Translations under genes and position numbers: made by a program
The notes under the pieces: model-generated
The model's database searches: none
Told to the model about the DNA's origin: nothing
What the model saw: only the letters and a program-made list of their open reading frames with translations
In this document: positions 53,802 through 62,628 of the stretch, piece after piece
How positions within the stretch are numbered: the stretch's first letter is position 1
Layout of the letters: each line of letters starts with the position of its first letter
Assembly (NCBI GenBank): GCA_965603125.1
Contig: CBFDBU010000002.1
Span: 1-64,000 of the forward strand
Direction: 5' to 3'
Length of the DNA stretch: 64,000 nucleotides
Source of the DNA: JAJRTA01 sp965603125
GTDB taxonomy: Bacteria; Zixibacteria; MSB-5A5; GN15; FEB-12

Positions 53802-54854
53802 CTACTCGTTAAGGTCTTTACCCAGCCGCTCAAGGTCGTCGGTGGGACCTATCAGCACCAGTGTATCAAGCTCACCGAGCACAGTGCCGGGCCCCGGAGC
53901 GATTGTCATCTTGCCGCCGTGTTTCTTGATGCCGATAATCGTAACCTCGTAGTTGTCTTTGAGTTGCGATTCAACCAGGCTCTTCCCTGCCAACTGACAG
54001 TCCTTAGGGATGACAATCTCCTCAATTGACAGTTCCCCCTCACCCAGAGTAGTCATGTGCATGAAGTCCAACACGTTGGGACGCAGAGACGCCATAGCCA
54101 TCCGCGCGCCGCCCAGGACGTGAGGGGAAACGACATGATTGGCGCCGGCGCGCATGAGTTTGGTCTCCCCTCCTTCGCAGTCCGCCCGGGCTATTATGTT
54201 CAACTCCGGGTTCATGTGGCGAGCCGTGAGGGTCAGATAGACGTTGTGAGCTTCGTCGGGCAGCGTCGAAATCAGGGTCCGCGCCCTGTCGATTCCGGCC
54301 CGGCGAAGGGTGTCCTCCTCGGTAGCTTCCCCTTCGATGAACAAGAAGCCTTCGGAATCCAGACGTCGGATCGCATCGGGCTCCTTTTCTATGACCAGGA
54401 AGGGTACGTTCCGGCTGACAAACTCACAGGCGACCTGGCGCCCGACACGACCAAATCCGGCAATTATATAATGCCCGGATAGTTTTTTGATTCTGGTTTC
54501 CATTTTCTTCCTGCCAAACATCTGCTTTAACTGACCCTCAAGGACGATCTGTCCAATGGTGGTGGCCGTGAACGCTCCCAGCGCCACGCCGAAAGCGATC
54601 AGAAACATCGCAAAAATCCGACCCGCCGGATGCAGGGGGCTGATTTCCCCGAAGCCTACCGTCGACAAGGTGATGACTGTCATGTACAGGGCGTCAAGAA
54701 GGCTCATCCGCTCGATGAAAGCAAACCCGACTGTTCCGGAAGCAACGACCAATGCAAGGGCTACCAGAGTCAAACCCACGTTCCGTATCTTTGTGGTCCG
54801 CTCCGTGGACCAGCGGCCCATCACCCTTGCGTCGGAGATGCCGTTCGCCTTCAA
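53802..54854 (-). CDS. Kch/MthK-like potassium channel with RCK domain
   Basis: 350 residues from a TTG with GAGGG 6 bases upstream. Two membrane helices (about 25-45 and 80-100) enclose the pore loop with filter TVGFGE. A cytoplasmic RCK_N domain (125-240: HYIIAGFGRVGRQVACEF) and RCK_C (265-350) follow. It conducts K+ and is likely gated by nucleotide or divalent ions. It lies 221 bases upstream of trkA on the same strand, so K+ channel and K+ uptake genes are grouped. Confidence 0.92.
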   Translation of the reverse strand: MKANGISDARVMGRWSTERTTKIRNVGLTLVALALVVASGTVGFAFIERMSLLDALYMTVITLSTVGFGEISPLHPAGRIFAMFLIAFGVALGAFTATTIGQIVLEGQLKQMFGRKKMETRIKKLSGHYIIAGFGRVGRQVACEFVSRNVPFLVIEKEPDAIRRLDSEGFLFIEGEATEEDTLRRAGIDRARTLISTLPDEAHNVYLTLTARHMNPELNIIARADCEGGETKLMRAGANHVVSPHVLGGARMAMASLRPNVLDFMHMTTLGEGELSIEEIVIPKDCQLAGKSLVESQLKDNYEVTIIGIKKHGGKMTIAPGPGTVLGELDTLVLIGPTDDLERLGKDLNE

Positions 54855-55031
54855 TATCCGCCCTCAGCAAATGGTGTCTGTCCTCTCACGCCGGCAGCAT
54901 CGACTCCGAGCAACGGAGGTATCAACTCCGTTCCGCCCGATTCCTCGTCGGTTCCTCTCATTCGACTATGGCGAACTCCTGGTTGTCGATCAGAGTTCAA
55001 GAAGCCATTATGCTTGACCGAAATCAACAAC

Positions 55032-55472
55032 ATGTTTACCAATTCCCGGATGGATTCCTCTTCCTCACAGCGTAGTTCCGCAAGGAAGTTCCTTATCTAT
55101 CATCTGCCGGTCATTCTCTATGCCGCAGCAGTTCTGGCCGTATCCTCCCTGCCGGGATTGCAGCCACCCGACATGAAGGTGGTGGCTCTGGACAAGCTGG
55201 CTCACCTGCTGGAATACGCCATCTTTTCCTTCCTTACTTACCGATCCTTTTGCCGGTGGGAGTTACGACTGATGTCCAGGCACGCCTTTTGGTTTTCCAC
55301 CCTTTTTCTGTCGTTGTTTGCCGCTTTCGACGAGACATTCCAGAGGTTCATACCGGGTCGCTCTTCCGAGGTGTGGGATGTTCTTGCTGACCTTCTGGGG
55401 GCCTTGCTGGTGCTGGCTATCCTGGAAACGCGCAGGAGAAAGGCAGCCGGGGGCCGGGACTACTGCTCATGA
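55032..55472 (+). CDS. VanZ-like membrane protein
   Basis: 146 residues if the ATG at 55032 is used; an ATG at 55050 is also possible, and neither has a clear ribosome-binding site. Four membrane segments are seen, with VSSLPGLQPP, LDKLAHLLEYAIFSFL and FDETFQRFIPGRSSEVWDVL, the conserved pattern of VanZ/YoaI proteins. The function of the family outside teicoplanin resistance is unknown. Confidence 0.8.
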   Translation: MFTNSRMDSSSSQRSSARKFLIYHLPVILYAAAVLAVSSLPGLQPPDMKVVALDKLAHLLEYAIFSFLTYRSFCRWELRLMSRHAFWFSTLFLSLFAAFDETFQRFIPGRSSEVWDVLADLLGALLVLAILETRRRKAAGGRDYCS

Positions 55473-55989
55473 TTCATACAATCTTCCGCCACAACAGCTT
55501 GATGGCAGGTCAATTTCTTTTAATGCCTTGACAATCTGTGGGTAAGTGATATATTTCCGCTGGTTGGGCTACGTTTGCGGTCAAGCCCCATTTGGCGAAG
55601 GCCGACTGCCTTCCTTCTGGTCTGACAATGTTGGTCGCGTACATGCGCAGATATTAATAGTCGTATCTGGTCTAACGAAACTGGTCCGGTCTTGAATCTA
55701 CACTCGAGGAGGAACAATTGATGCAAGCGGCAACCAGTGAGCAGCTTGGCATGTTTACCCGGCCTTTTTCGATCATGGCTGTTGCAGATTCGAATACTCC
55801 CCTCGTGCCTCGGCGCAACTGCCCGGCGGCGATGACGGGAACTTCCCTGCTCCACAGCCTGCTGAACATCGAGAATGAGCACCGGCCGGGAGAAGTGCTC
55901 CTTCGGACCGGGGAAATCAATTGTTCGTCCCCGTCTGGAATATCAGGATCAGGTGCGATGTTCTTGAACTCTATCAGGAGATTGGCGAA
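55473..55989. other. 517-base region with promoter and short frame
   Basis: This lies before the large secreted-protein gene. It holds a good promoter at 55528-55555 and a short frame at 55721-56005 with a strong ribosome-binding site. The leader from the promoter to the gene at 55990 would be about 430 bases. Confidence 0.6.
55528..55555 (+). promoter_or_regulatory. Candidate sigma-70 type promoter
   Basis: TTGACA (55528-55533), a 16-base spacer and TATATT (55550-55555). Both boxes are close to consensus. Confidence 0.6.
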
Positions 55990-56005
55990 ATGCGGTTCAG
56001 ATTGA
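55721..56005 (+). CDS. Possible small protein or leader ORF
   Basis: 94 codons starting with ATG after GAGGAGGAAC, one of the best ribosome-binding sites in the window. The product has no known motif (MQAATSEQLGMFTRPFSIMA at the start) and no clear signal peptide. Its end overlaps the start of the secreted-protein gene by 16 bases, so it could couple translation of that gene. Composition is not clearly protein-like, so it may be chance. Confidence 0.35.
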   Translation: MQAATSEQLGMFTRPFSIMAVADSNTPLVPRRNCPAAMTGTSLLHSLLNIENEHRPGEVLLRTGEINCSSPSGISGSGAMFLNSIRRLAKCGSD

Positions 56006-59000
56006 TAATACTCTTGGCTGTTTTTTCAGCCCTGTCGGCTGGTTTGATCCAGGGTCAAAGCCTGACGCTGGATCATGTCGACGGTTTGAATACTACCGGC
56101 GGTCTGAAGATGGGTGTACCGGTGACGTTCTTCGTCCGTATGACCGGCGATGAGAACTACTACGGCGGCGCCACCAACGGCTACCGGGTTTATTCGCCTA
56201 CCGGCGCCCAATGGACCACTACCGTTGCCGATACGACCGGGGCGCTGACGGCGTCGATATATGAGCAACAGTACGTTAAGCATTTCTCGGTCACAGGTTC
56301 CGGAGCCGACACAGTCGGTCTGGGATGCTGGCGGCAACTGAACAGCACCGGCTTGCCTGTGGATTTCGACGACGTGGTTTTCGAGATCCAGATCGGTCCC
56401 ATCGACCAGACTTACGACGGCGGGCAGATCTGTCTTGATTCCAGCTACTATACGCCCTCCGGTGTCTGGAAGTGGGCCGGTCCCGACGCCTTCCCGGCCT
56501 GGGACGGGCCACACTGCTTTACTATCGGGGAACTGCCCGGCGACCCGCCGGTGATCGTCTGCCCGACCGAGGCCTATCCGGATGTCGAACTGTGCAGCGT
56601 AGAGCGGGTCTGCGTTCCTTTGTCCATCACAGATTACGAGACAGTCACAGTCGATATGGAAGGCGCCGAATGGGACGAGGGACAGCTCTGCTTCACGCCG
56701 CAGTTGCCGGGAGGGCCGTACACCTTCCACGTCGTAGCAAGCAACTCCGCCGGTTCGACGGACTGCTACGTGAACGTGAACGTATTCTTCATCCCCCAAC
56801 CCTCTATAGCGTGCCCCCCCGAACCACTGGACACGGCGCTCTGTGGTCCCCAGGCAGAGGTCTGTATCGACCTTGAGATTCTCAACTACGGAGAAGTCAC
56901 CGTGAACGACGCTGAGTGGGCCGAGGGACAGCTCTGTTTTGAAGCCGATACGGTGGGCACTTACACTTTCCATATCACCGCGACAGCCACTGACCCCATG
57001 TGCGAGGCAGTTGAATGTGATCTGACGGTGGTAGTGGATTTCATCCCCGAGCCGATGATCCTGTGTCCGGAATCGCCCATTCCGGATCATTTGTACGGAG
57101 TCGGTGACGCCTGTGTGATTCTTCAGATAGTCAACGCCACCGACGTATATGTCGAGGGCGCTACTTGGGAGAATGATGAACTGTGCTTCTTCGCTGACAC
57201 TTCCGGGAGTTACGACTTCGACGTCACGGCCGAGGATGATTGCGGACGCCAGGCGTTTTGCCAATTGACAGTCGAAATGGTGGTTACGCCGCCGTCCGAA
57301 GACGACATCCTGACCATACCCACCGTGCCGGCTGTTCCCGGATCGCGTGTGGCGATAGCTGTCGGTATTGAAAACCTCTGCTCCCTCGACTCAGTGATGG
57401 CTGCTCTGGGCCCCGGAGGTGAGTTCGAGTTCCTTGATCTGGACTCGATTTCATGGGTTGGATCGGTCATCGAACACTGGAGCAATAAAGAAGTAATTCA
57501 CGAGAACCACAAGTCAACGCTGGTCGCCTCGGCCTCTATCGGTGAGGATCCTGTTCCGGCCGGTAAGGGCACCCTGGTGACCTTCCATCTAACCGTGGGC
57601 CACGACGCTCCGGAGAGTTTCTGTCCGATAGTGTTTGTGGACCCCCCACCCGTTTTTCGATATGACTGTGGTTCCGGACCGGTCCAGGTTGCTCCGACCG
57701 CAATCGACGGCGGTGTTGTCATCGGTACGGCTGAGAATTACGTCTGCGGTTACGTGGTCGATCCTCAGGGAAGCGCCATTGAAGGCGCTACCGTTGAACT
57801 GTGGTCCGATTTCCCTCGCGGTTTTATCGATGACATGACTTATACCGACGGCACCGGGCTGTTTGAGTTTTTCAACTCGACCATTATCCCCTTCGACCTG
57901 TGGGCATACAAAGACGGTTACTATCCGGTCAGGGTGGAAGACCTGAACTTCGCCCAGACCGGTATTATGATTACCCTGACGACCATCGAGCCGGTCACGC
58001 CGACTCCCGAATGGGTCAATTTCTACTGTCCCTTCAGTACCTACCTGGGTGACGCGCTGCCGGTCGGCTCGGTCATCGATGCCTTTGCCGAGGGAGTCCA
58101 CTGCGGCAGTTTCGCCGTCAGCGAACCCGGCAAGTACGGCTTCCTGCTGGTTTACGGGGACGATCCTTACACGCCGGAAATCGACGGCGCCGGTCAGGGT
58201 GACCTTATCCGCTTCTATGTCAACGGCGTCGAGGCGATCCCATCGGTCCCGGCCTTCTGGACGTCCAAAGGAGATGTCTACGAAGTCTGCCTCGAGGCGG
58301 CCACCCCCACCGTCCACTCTTGTGATCTTGCCGAGGGCTGGAACCTGGTCAGTTGGAATATCGACCAGGGAAACAACAACATCACCGAGGCGCTGGCCTC
58401 AATAGAAGAATGCCTGATTGTCGTTCTCGGTTATGAGGCGGGCGGCCTGACCTATGATCCCACCCTGCCCCTGTTCTCGACACTGAACTACGTGGATTAT
58501 CTCAGCGGCTACTGGATCAAAGTCGACTGTGATATCACCCTTGAAATAACCGGTACGGCGGTGCCGGTCACAACTCCCATCCCGGTGACTGAAGGATGGA
58601 ACTTAGTGTCATACCTTCCCGGTGAGACACTGGCAACCCCGATTGCCTTAGCGTCGATCCACGACGACCTGATCGTCGCCTTAGGCGCCGACAATGTCTA
58701 CCAGCCCGGTGACCCCCTCAACTCCCTGCTGGAGATGGACACGTGTCACGGCTATTGGGTTAAAGTAGCGCAGGGCGGTCAGTTGATTTACCCCGGACCG
58801 ATTCCAGCGCCTGCTCTTCAGGTCAGGGCGAATCTCGTGGCCGCCAAGGGTGTGCCGGGTTTGATACCGACCACCCGCTGGATGAACCTGTACGCCCATG
58901 AGTTGTTGCTTGACGGCGCACCTGTCCCGGCAGGAGCGACCATAACGGCTCACACCGGCGACGGCAATTTGATCGGCGGCTTCTCTATGGAGCAGGACGG

Positions 59001-59472
59001 TCTGTTCGGATTCATGCCGGTCTATGCCGACGATCCGGCCACGGGTGTCACAGAAGGAGCCAGACCGGGCGAAGAGTTCCACCTGCGAGTCAACGGCGTT
59101 CGGACTATGGAAGAGTTCGTCTGGAGCGACCACGCGGAGAAAAGGGAGATCAACTCTCTGACTTCCAAGTCGAGTTCCGACGGCACTCTGCCGAGCGGCT
59201 GCTCGTTGGCTCAGAACTATCCCAACCCGTTCAATCCGACCACCACGATCAGCTTCTCGCTGCCGTCGGCGGGCAGGGCAAGGATTGAAATATACAATAT
59301 CCTCGGCAGACTGGTTGCTGTTCCTCATGACGGTATGTCTTCGGCAGGAATCAATCAGGTTGTCTGGAACGGGCGAAACTCCGCTGGCAAGCCGGTCTCA
59401 TCGGGAGTATATTTCTACCGGTTGACGGCAGACAATTACACCGAAACCAGAAAAATGACGTTGCTGAAATAG
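55990..59472 (+). CDS. Large secreted multidomain protein with cohesin-like and sorting domains
   Basis: 1160 residues from the ATG at 55990 with AGGAG 9 bases upstream. Order: signal peptide (RLIILLAVFSALSAG); the N-terminal domain shared with 23040-24248 and 24809-27211 (about 22-180); three Cys-containing Ig-like repeats (185-440) with EWDEGQLCF and EWAEGQLCF motifs; a cohesin-like domain (440-590); a carboxypeptidase-regulatory-like domain (595-670); two copies of a GYDDP-type module (about 676-770 and 955-1050); between them two repeats with EGWNLVS and GYW(I/V)KV; and a C-terminal sorting domain with LAQNYPNPFNPTTTISF and SGVYFYRL. Probably surface-exposed or released. The gene is followed 77 bases later by a related gene. 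Confidence 0.82.
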   Translation: MRFRLIILLAVFSALSAGLIQGQSLTLDHVDGLNTTGGLKMGVPVTFFVRMTGDENYYGGATNGYRVYSPTGAQWTTTVADTTGALTASIYEQQYVKHFSVTGSGADTVGLGCWRQLNSTGLPVDFDDVVFEIQIGPIDQTYDGGQICLDSSYYTPSGVWKWAGPDAFPAWDGPHCFTIGELPGDPPVIVCPTEAYPDVELCSVERVCVPLSITDYETVTVDMEGAEWDEGQLCFTPQLPGGPYTFHVVASNSAGSTDCYVNVNVFFIPQPSIACPPEPLDTALCGPQAEVCIDLEILNYGEVTVNDAEWAEGQLCFEADTVGTYTFHITATATDPMCEAVECDLTVVVDFIPEPMILCPESPIPDHLYGVGDACVILQIVNATDVYVEGATWENDELCFFADTSGSYDFDVTAEDDCGRQAFCQLTVEMVVTPPSEDDILTIPTVPAVPGSRVAIAVGIENLCSLDSVMAALGPGGEFEFLDLDSISWVGSVIEHWSNKEVIHENHKSTLVASASIGEDPVPAGKGTLVTFHLTVGHDAPESFCPIVFVDPPPVFRYDCGSGPVQVAPTAIDGGVVIGTAENYVCGYVVDPQGSAIEGATVELWSDFPRGFIDDMTYTDGTGLFEFFNSTIIPFDLWAYKDGYYPVRVEDLNFAQTGIMITLTTIEPVTPTPEWVNFYCPFSTYLGDALPVGSVIDAFAEGVHCGSFAVSEPGKYGFLLVYGDDPYTPEIDGAGQGDLIRFYVNGVEAIPSVPAFWTSKGDVYEVCLEAATPTVHSCDLAEGWNLVSWNIDQGNNNITEALASIEECLIVVLGYEAGGLTYDPTLPLFSTLNYVDYLSGYWIKVDCDITLEITGTAVPVTTPIPVTEGWNLVSYLPGETLATPIALASIHDDLIVALGADNVYQPGDPLNSLLEMDTCHGYWVKVAQGGQLIYPGPIPAPALQVRANLVAAKGVPGLIPTTRWMNLYAHELLLDGAPVPAGATITAHTGDGNLIGGFSMEQDGLFGFMPVYADDPATGVTEGARPGEEFHLRVNGVRTMEEFVWSDHAEKREINSLTSKSSSDGTLPSGCSLAQNYPNPFNPTTTISFSLPSAGRARIEIYNILGRLVAVPHDGMSSAGINQVVWNGRNSAGKPVSSGVYFYRLTADNYTETRKMTLLK

Positions 59473-59549
59473 AGTGCAATCCTGTGAAAGGAACTGGTAT
59501 AAACCTCCGGCCGATTGCAAGGTCGGCCGGATAGCGATAAGGTGAAGGT

Positions 59550-61280
59550 GTGAAAACAAGATACTTAAATCAAGTTCTGATCGCCGCCCTGGTCTTGGCT
59601 CTGGCTGCCGCTAGCCCGACCAGTGTAGCCGCCAACCCGTTTTCCAAGATATTCTCCGGCGACGTCAGCATCAACGGTCAACCCGCGCCGCTTGGAACGG
59701 TCGTCGAGGCCTATAACCAGGATGGCATCTTCTGCGGCGATTGGATAGTGGGCGCCATTAATCCCTCGGCTGATTCCCTTGATCCGGCGAGAGTCGGCAC
59801 CTACGGATTCATGCCCGTGTACGGCGACGATCCGTGGTCTGCGGATTCCATAGAGGGAGCCACCAGCGGCGATATCATTTCGTTCACGGTAAATGGTCTC
59901 GATGCCGCCTTAGTTGTAGACAGCGGTGACGTGTTCTGGACGGACAAGGGGTTTGCCAAAGTCAACCTCTCAGTGGATTTCGTAACTGTTGACATGGTGA
60001 TATCCGATCCCGCCCCCTACAGAATCGGCAAACCGGGTGAGACCGTACGGGTCTATGTGGGTGTGCAGAATCTCGGTAGCGGCCTGGATTTCTACAACAT
60101 CGAAGCCGTTTCCACACTCGGGTGGACTCTGACGCCTATGCCGGATTTCGCCTACGCCGAACCGGGCCAGGTGGCCTGGGCCTATTTCGACGTCGAACTG
60201 CCGATATTCCCCGGTGCGAACAGAATCGACGACATAACCTATACGGTCTACTCGAATGTCGATCCCGGTGTCTCGGAATCAGGCGCGCTGCAGGTGACCG
60301 TGGACGCCGCCTCGGTGTACATTGTCTCGCTGGTGGATCCGCCGTCTGACCAGTCCGGTGACGTGGGAACGACGCTCTATTTCACTGTCGGCGCTCGCAA
60401 CGACGGCAACGAGTCTGACGATTATGTTTTAACGGCAAGCTCTGATCTCGGCTGGACAGTCAATATCCCCGCTGGAGTTACCCATGCCGAGCCGGGAGAG
60501 ACAGTCTACTTCTTGTTCAGCGTAGAACTTCCCGCCTCCATAGCGGGCGATAACGAGACCTCGAACATCAGCTATGAGGTCGCCTCCCAAGGTGATCCCA
60601 ACCAGACTGATGGCGGGTCGGTGTTGGCTACGGCCAACGCCGTCCACCTTATTTATGCGATGGTACTGGAAGACCCTCCCTTTCAGCAGACCGCCGAGCC
60701 GGATCACGCCGTGCGTTTCAATGTCGGCGTTCGCAACACCGGTGACCTCGCCGACCAGTATTACATAACCGCTGCCGGTACCGTGCACGGCTGGACTGTC
60801 TCGCCTGAGCCCGGCCTCGTGAACGCCCCCAAGGGTCAACTTGTGTATCTGTATTTCGACGTTGTTGTCCCCCCATCCGCCACCGATGGGGAGACCGAGC
60901 ACATAAGCTACACCGTCCATTCCAACGGTGACCCGGCGGTTAGTGTGAGCAGTTCTGTCAGCCTGGTCGTGGATGATCCGACCGACGTGGAAGACCCCGA
61001 CCTGACCATACTTCCCGACCGCGTTCACCTGGCCCAGAACTATCCCAACCCGTTCAATCCGACAACGACAATTACTTTCAGTTTGCCCGTCAGATCGAAT
61101 GTCAGGCTGGAGGTCATCGACATCCTGGGAAGGACTGTCGACGGCCTCGATCTCGGCCGGATGTCCGCCGGCGACCACCGCGTTGAATACAATGCCTTGG
61201 GACTTGCCAGCGGTGTGTACTTCTACCGTCTCGAAACCGACCACGGCAGCCAGACCAGAAAGATGATCCTGCTGAAATAG
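59550..61280 (+). CDS. Secreted protein with repeated NEW3-like domains and sorting domain
   Basis: 576 residues from the GTG at 59550 (AAGGTGAAG upstream). After a signal peptide (LNQVLIAALVLALAAASP), residues 30-135 form the module also present twice in the neighbour at 55990-59472 (YGFMPVYGDDPWSADSIEGA, then FTVNGLDA). Three Ig-like repeats of about 110 residues follow (145-480), each with pattern Y.FDVELP or Y.FSVELP and DISYTV/DITYTV, resembling NEW3 domains. The C-terminal sorting domain has LAQNYPNPFNPTTTITF and SGVYFYRLET. Likely co-transcribed with the gene upstream and exported by the same pathway. Confidence 0.82.
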   Translation: MKTRYLNQVLIAALVLALAAASPTSVAANPFSKIFSGDVSINGQPAPLGTVVEAYNQDGIFCGDWIVGAINPSADSLDPARVGTYGFMPVYGDDPWSADSIEGATSGDIISFTVNGLDAALVVDSGDVFWTDKGFAKVNLSVDFVTVDMVISDPAPYRIGKPGETVRVYVGVQNLGSGLDFYNIEAVSTLGWTLTPMPDFAYAEPGQVAWAYFDVELPIFPGANRIDDITYTVYSNVDPGVSESGALQVTVDAASVYIVSLVDPPSDQSGDVGTTLYFTVGARNDGNESDDYVLTASSDLGWTVNIPAGVTHAEPGETVYFLFSVELPASIAGDNETSNISYEVASQGDPNQTDGGSVLATANAVHLIYAMVLEDPPFQQTAEPDHAVRFNVGVRNTGDLADQYYITAAGTVHGWTVSPEPGLVNAPKGQLVYLYFDVVVPPSATDGETEHISYTVHSNGDPAVSVSSSVSLVVDDPTDVEDPDLTILPDRVHLAQNYPNPFNPTTTITFSLPVRSNVRLEVIDILGRTVDGLDLGRMSAGDHRVEYNALGLASGVYFYRLETDHGSQTRKMILLK

Positions 61281-61305
61281 CTGCAAGGCGACAAGCAAGT
61301 GACTG

Positions 61306-61336
61306 AAAAACCCCGGTTTGAAGCCGGGGTTTTTTT
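61306..61336 (+). terminator. Rho-independent terminator
   Basis: A stem of CCCCGG/CCGGGG extended by A/T pairs (61306-61316 with 61324-61334) and a run of seven T closes the secreted-protein operon. Confidence 0.9.
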
Positions 61337-61439
61337 GTTGTGTCGGCGACGCGGAATCGCAATACTGTATTGAGGTCACTGTCATCCCGTCTGAAGACGC
61401 GTGGGCCTCTAACCTTTGGCGACCGGACAGGAACGAATC

Positions 61440-62447
61440 TTGCCGCTGAGATACAACGTAACCGGAAAGACCGACGTGGGGCTGGTCCGCTCCGGCAACG
61501 AGGACTACCTTCATCTGGACGATGCCAACGCGGTCTTTGCCGTCTGCGACGGCATGGGCGGACACCAAGCCGGCGAGGTGGCATCCATGTCGGCAGCGGA
61601 TACGTTGTTCACTGTCTTCACTCATCTCAGGAAGGAACTTCTTGCCGATCCCGATCTGACCCTGGATGAGTCGCTGCCGCCCGGCGGCGAACTGCTGGTC
61701 AAGTCGATCCGTATGGCCAATCGCGAGGTGTTCAACCGGTCGTTGAGCGATCCGTTGCTGACCGGCATGGGCACAACGGTTGTGGCGGTAGCTCTTGAGG
61801 GAGATGTCATGTCCGTCGCTCACGTCGGTGACAGCCGCGCCTACCGTCTCGAGGAAAGACAACTGAAGCCCTTGACGCTGGATCACTCCTGGGTGTCGGA
61901 GATGCGCGAGAAGCAACTCATCTCGGACGAAGAAGCCCTCAACGCCGTCGGAAAAAATGTGATCACGCGGGCCTTGGGTGTGAGGGAAACGGTTGAGGTC
62001 GACTACCGGTTGTTGAAGGTCAGGGCGGGCGACATGTACATTCTCTGCTCGGACGGTCTGTGCGGCTTTGCCGACGATGATGAGATATTCGCGGTGGCGG
62101 ACAGGGCGAGGAGCGATATCAAGCGCATCGCGGATGATCTGGTACAGATGGCCAACGATCGCGGCGGATCGGACAATGTTACCGTCATCGTGCTTCAAAT
62201 ACTCGAACCCGGCGAGTCCAACCATGCCGAAAAGGACGTTCAGACCTTTCCCGCCGAGTCGCCGGACCTGCTGAAAGCAGAGGACGCCTGGCTGGAAAGG
62301 CTGAGGAACTACCGAGTTGAGGAAAAGCCTCCTCCTGACGTCGATACGGCAACCAAGGGAGCCAGCAGATTTCTGTTGACCCTGATATTCGTGGTCTTTG
62401 CAGTGGTGGCCGCAGCGATGGTGTACCTGTCGACCACCGGACACTGA
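61440..62447 (+). CDS. PP2C-type protein phosphatase with C-terminal membrane helix
   Basis: 335 residues if the TTG at 61440 is used (AGGAA 8 bases upstream); a TTG at 61416 would add 8. The PP2C core shows GLVRSGNEDYL, FAVCDGMGGHQAGE, SVAHVGDSRAYRL, LCSDGLCGF and GGSDNVTVIVLQI; the metal-binding Asp residues are all present. A linker follows, and residues 308-330 form a membrane helix, so the catalytic domain is held at the inner face. It removes phosphate from Ser/Thr of proteins; a partner kinase is not in this window. Confidence 0.92.
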   Translation: MPLRYNVTGKTDVGLVRSGNEDYLHLDDANAVFAVCDGMGGHQAGEVASMSAADTLFTVFTHLRKELLADPDLTLDESLPPGGELLVKSIRMANREVFNRSLSDPLLTGMGTTVVAVALEGDVMSVAHVGDSRAYRLEERQLKPLTLDHSWVSEMREKQLISDEEALNAVGKNVITRALGVRETVEVDYRLLKVRAGDMYILCSDGLCGFADDDEIFAVADRARSDIKRIADDLVQMANDRGGSDNVTVIVLQILEPGESNHAEKDVQTFPAESPDLLKAEDAWLERLRNYRVEEKPPPDVDTATKGASRFLLTLIFVVFAVVAAAMVYLSTTGH

Positions 62448-62628
62448 CTCTCTTTTGGCCCACGTCAATCCGGCCGGGTTCACGTCCGGGCAACCATCAG
62501 ATGACCGGTTTTGACATTAACAGTGGGGAACCCCGGCACGGGATCTTTTCTTTTGGTACTGAATGCAAAGGGCTTTGCGAGGCGCTCCCCTTGCGTTTGG
62601 GCCGACCTCCCCTACATTGCGGAAAGCG

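Noticed and set aside
60429..62483. 684-codon open frame on the - strand
   Set aside because: It runs across two well-supported + strand genes and the terminator between them, has no ribosome-binding site and encodes no recognisable domain.
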